Part shown: positions 62,926 to 64,000 of the stretch, in pieces
Numbering within the stretch: the stretch's first letter is position 1
Layout: the number at the start of each line of letters is the position of its first letter
Assembly (NCBI RefSeq): GCF_025685395.1
Contig: NZ_JAGSYA010000003.1
Coordinates: 930,001-994,000, forward strand
DNA: 64,000 nucleotides
Source of the DNA: Terriglobus tenax
GTDB lineage: Bacteria > Acidobacteriota > Terriglobia > Terriglobales > Acidobacteriaceae
Direction of reading: 5' to 3'
Translations under genes and position numbers: made by a program
Notes under the pieces: generated by a model
The model's input: only the letters and a program-made list of their open reading frames with translations
Told to the model about the DNA's origin: nothing
Databases searched by the model: none

Positions 62926-64000
62926 CTAACAGCGCAAGCGCCTTAACAACGCAGGTTCCCGAGCCGCTCGATCCATATGCCGCGCAATCGCGCGCACGTA
63001 GGCCTGGCGTCTTGGATCGTCCCGCAAATGCGTCCGGAGCCAGTCTCCCCGGCCCAGGATGGATGATGCAGCGGCAATCATGGGCGCACACGCGAAGCCT
63101 TCATCGACTGCTCTTACGTCGAGTATTTTGCCTAAAGCTCCCCGATACACCTGTCGAAGGCATGCATCACGAGACGACTTTAGGGAGGGACAGTCGACTT
63201 GGTTCAGAAGCAAGATGTGTTCAAAGGTCACGAGCGGACTGCCCACGTAGGCTTCACTCCAGTCGATAAACACGCAACGGCCATCCGCGACGAGGATATT
63301 GCCGAGATTCATATCGCCGTGAAGAACCGTTGGCGGAAGGCCGAGCTGCTCCATGTGACCGCAAACGTCTTCGAAGATTCTCCGGAGTTCACAAAGCCTG
63401 CTTGCCCCAAGACGCGGCACCTTGGTTGAGGTTTGCAAAGACATTGCTTCGTCGATGTAGGCGAAGAGCGTTTCTGCTTTCGCTCGCAGGACATGCGTTC
63501 CGTGGTCGCATGCACCGACGGCAAATAACGCCTGCTCCGATCCCACCGTGTTCATCTGGAGCGCGGCCAGAGACTTCACCGCTCCCCGCAGTACATGCCA
63601 GATACCGGTCGCCTCGGTCGGCAGAGCCCTGCGAACACTGCCCTGACCGCGCATCATCCAGGCATTCCACTCTGGGATCTCCGCCACGACTTCAGGAACA
63701 TGGCCCGCGCAAAGCCTAGACAATAGTGACGTGATGTTGCGCTCATGAAGGTTGGGCGCTCCGGTCGCTTTTAGCCAATAGTCGCAACCATCCTGCGTCC
63801 GAAATCGGAGCAGCGTGAAAGCTCCTCCAGCGTTGTGCTGCTCGATATCAGCCTTCGACGACAGTCTTCTCCCCGTCGCAGTCTCCAGCCACGCAATGGC
63901 TCTATCAATCCAACCGATCTCAGTGAAAGGGCTTCGTACAGTACCGCGGAGCATGTCCTGGAACAAACTGCGCCCCTCTTCGGATAGCTCGTCACGCCGA
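62926..64000 (-). CDS. APH-fold phosphotransferase (kinase), cut by right edge
   Basis: The frame is still open at the right edge, so the start is unknown; at least 346 residues are present. The Brenner motif VLHGDMNLGNILV and the metal-binding FIDWSEAY (C-terminal half) are those of the aminoglycoside/choline phosphotransferase family. It precedes B2 by 40 bases on the same strand and so appears to be part of the RiPP operon, perhaps phosphorylating the peptide or giving self-protection. It is not the HPr-kinase type known from other lasso loci. The role is inferred. Confidence 0.75.
   Translation of the reverse strand, partial: RRDELSEEGRSLFQDMLRGTVRSPFTEIGWIDRAIAWLETATGRRLSSKADIEQHNAGGAFTLLRFRTQDGCDYWLKATGAPNLHERNITSLLSRLCAGHVPEVVAEIPEWNAWMMRGQGSVRRALPTEATGIWHVLRGAVKSLAALQMNTVGSEQALFAVGACDHGTHVLRAKAETLFAYIDEAMSLQTSTKVPRLGASRLCELRRIFEDVCGHMEQLGLPPTVLHGDMNLGNILVADGRCVFIDWSEAYVGSPLVTFEHILLLNQVDCPSLKSSRDACLRQVYRGALGKILDVRAVDEGFACAPMIAAASSILGRGDWLRTHLRDDPRRQAYVRAIARHMDRAAREPALLRRLRC

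Noticed and set aside
1-64000. CRISPR arrays, tRNA or rRNA genes, insertion sequences
   Set aside because: No regularly spaced repeats, no cloverleaf or rRNA-like segments, and no transposase was seen on either strand.

Overview
The window looks like an Acidobacteriota chromosome or megaplasmid (Terriglobia type). The best evidence is two outer-membrane receptors of the Oar-like kind, with an N-terminal carboxypeptidase-regulatory domain, plug and barrel, which are abundant in that phylum, together with ECF sigma/anti-sigma pairs in a GC-rich, densely coded background. No rRNA, tRNA, CRISPR array or insertion sequence was seen.

Region 1 (1-13.1 kb, plus strand) is a conjugation backbone. It holds a Trb/VirB type IV secretion run (VirB10 C-terminus, VirB5, a TrbK-like peptide, VirB6, VirB8, VirB11), a single-stranded DNA-binding protein, a RepB-like primase, a relaxosome accessory protein, a VirD4-type coupling protein and a MobF relaxase-helicase. 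The backbone resumes at 37.5-41.4 kb with an ArdC-like antirestriction protein, a DUF6908 protein, ParB and a second, divergent relaxosome accessory paralogue. The same GTTTAC boxes lie in front of both accessory paralogues.

Region 2 (13.4-36.9 kb) is a cargo island with every gene on the minus strand. It carries: an Ssp-type phosphorothioation operon (SspB/DUF4007, SspC ATPase, SspD PAPS-reductase-like) with a DUF262-DUF1524 SspE-like effector and an RHH regulator; an unfamiliar two-gene unit coupling a DUF262 protein to a SIR2 protein; the ImuA-ImuB-DnaE2 mutasome plus a coupled 97-residue ORF; a HEPN-like protein; a GNAT acetyltransferase; and a kinase-helicase plus phospholipase-D pair matching type I Mokosh defence. 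A degenerate direct repeat (about 29.90 and 37.11 kb) brackets the last part.

Region 3 (41.6 kb to the right edge) is the most unusual. I read it as a lasso-peptide-like RiPP locus. Two parallel modules each contain ECF sigma factor, zinc-finger anti-sigma factor, Oar-like receptor, a periplasmic S9 hydrolase of the lasso-isopeptidase kind with an altered nucleophile motif (GFSWTCW), and a convergent short ORF. The two short ORFs, at 49.7 and 60.3 kb on the minus strand, were found by reading the sequence. They encode peptides that align without gaps and end in T-N-G-x-A-Y-Q-A-D-E, and the better one has a Y-x-x-P leader motif and a strong ribosome site. An asparagine-synthetase-like cyclase, a transglutaminase-like B2 protease and an APH-fold kinase lie on the minus strand at the right edge. 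A HipBA toxin-antitoxin pair and two XRE regulators with matching operators sit between the modules. A plausible logic is that an extracellular peptide is imported by the receptors, sensed through sigma/anti-sigma, and opened by the isopeptidases. This is inference from gene content and motifs; no searches could be run.
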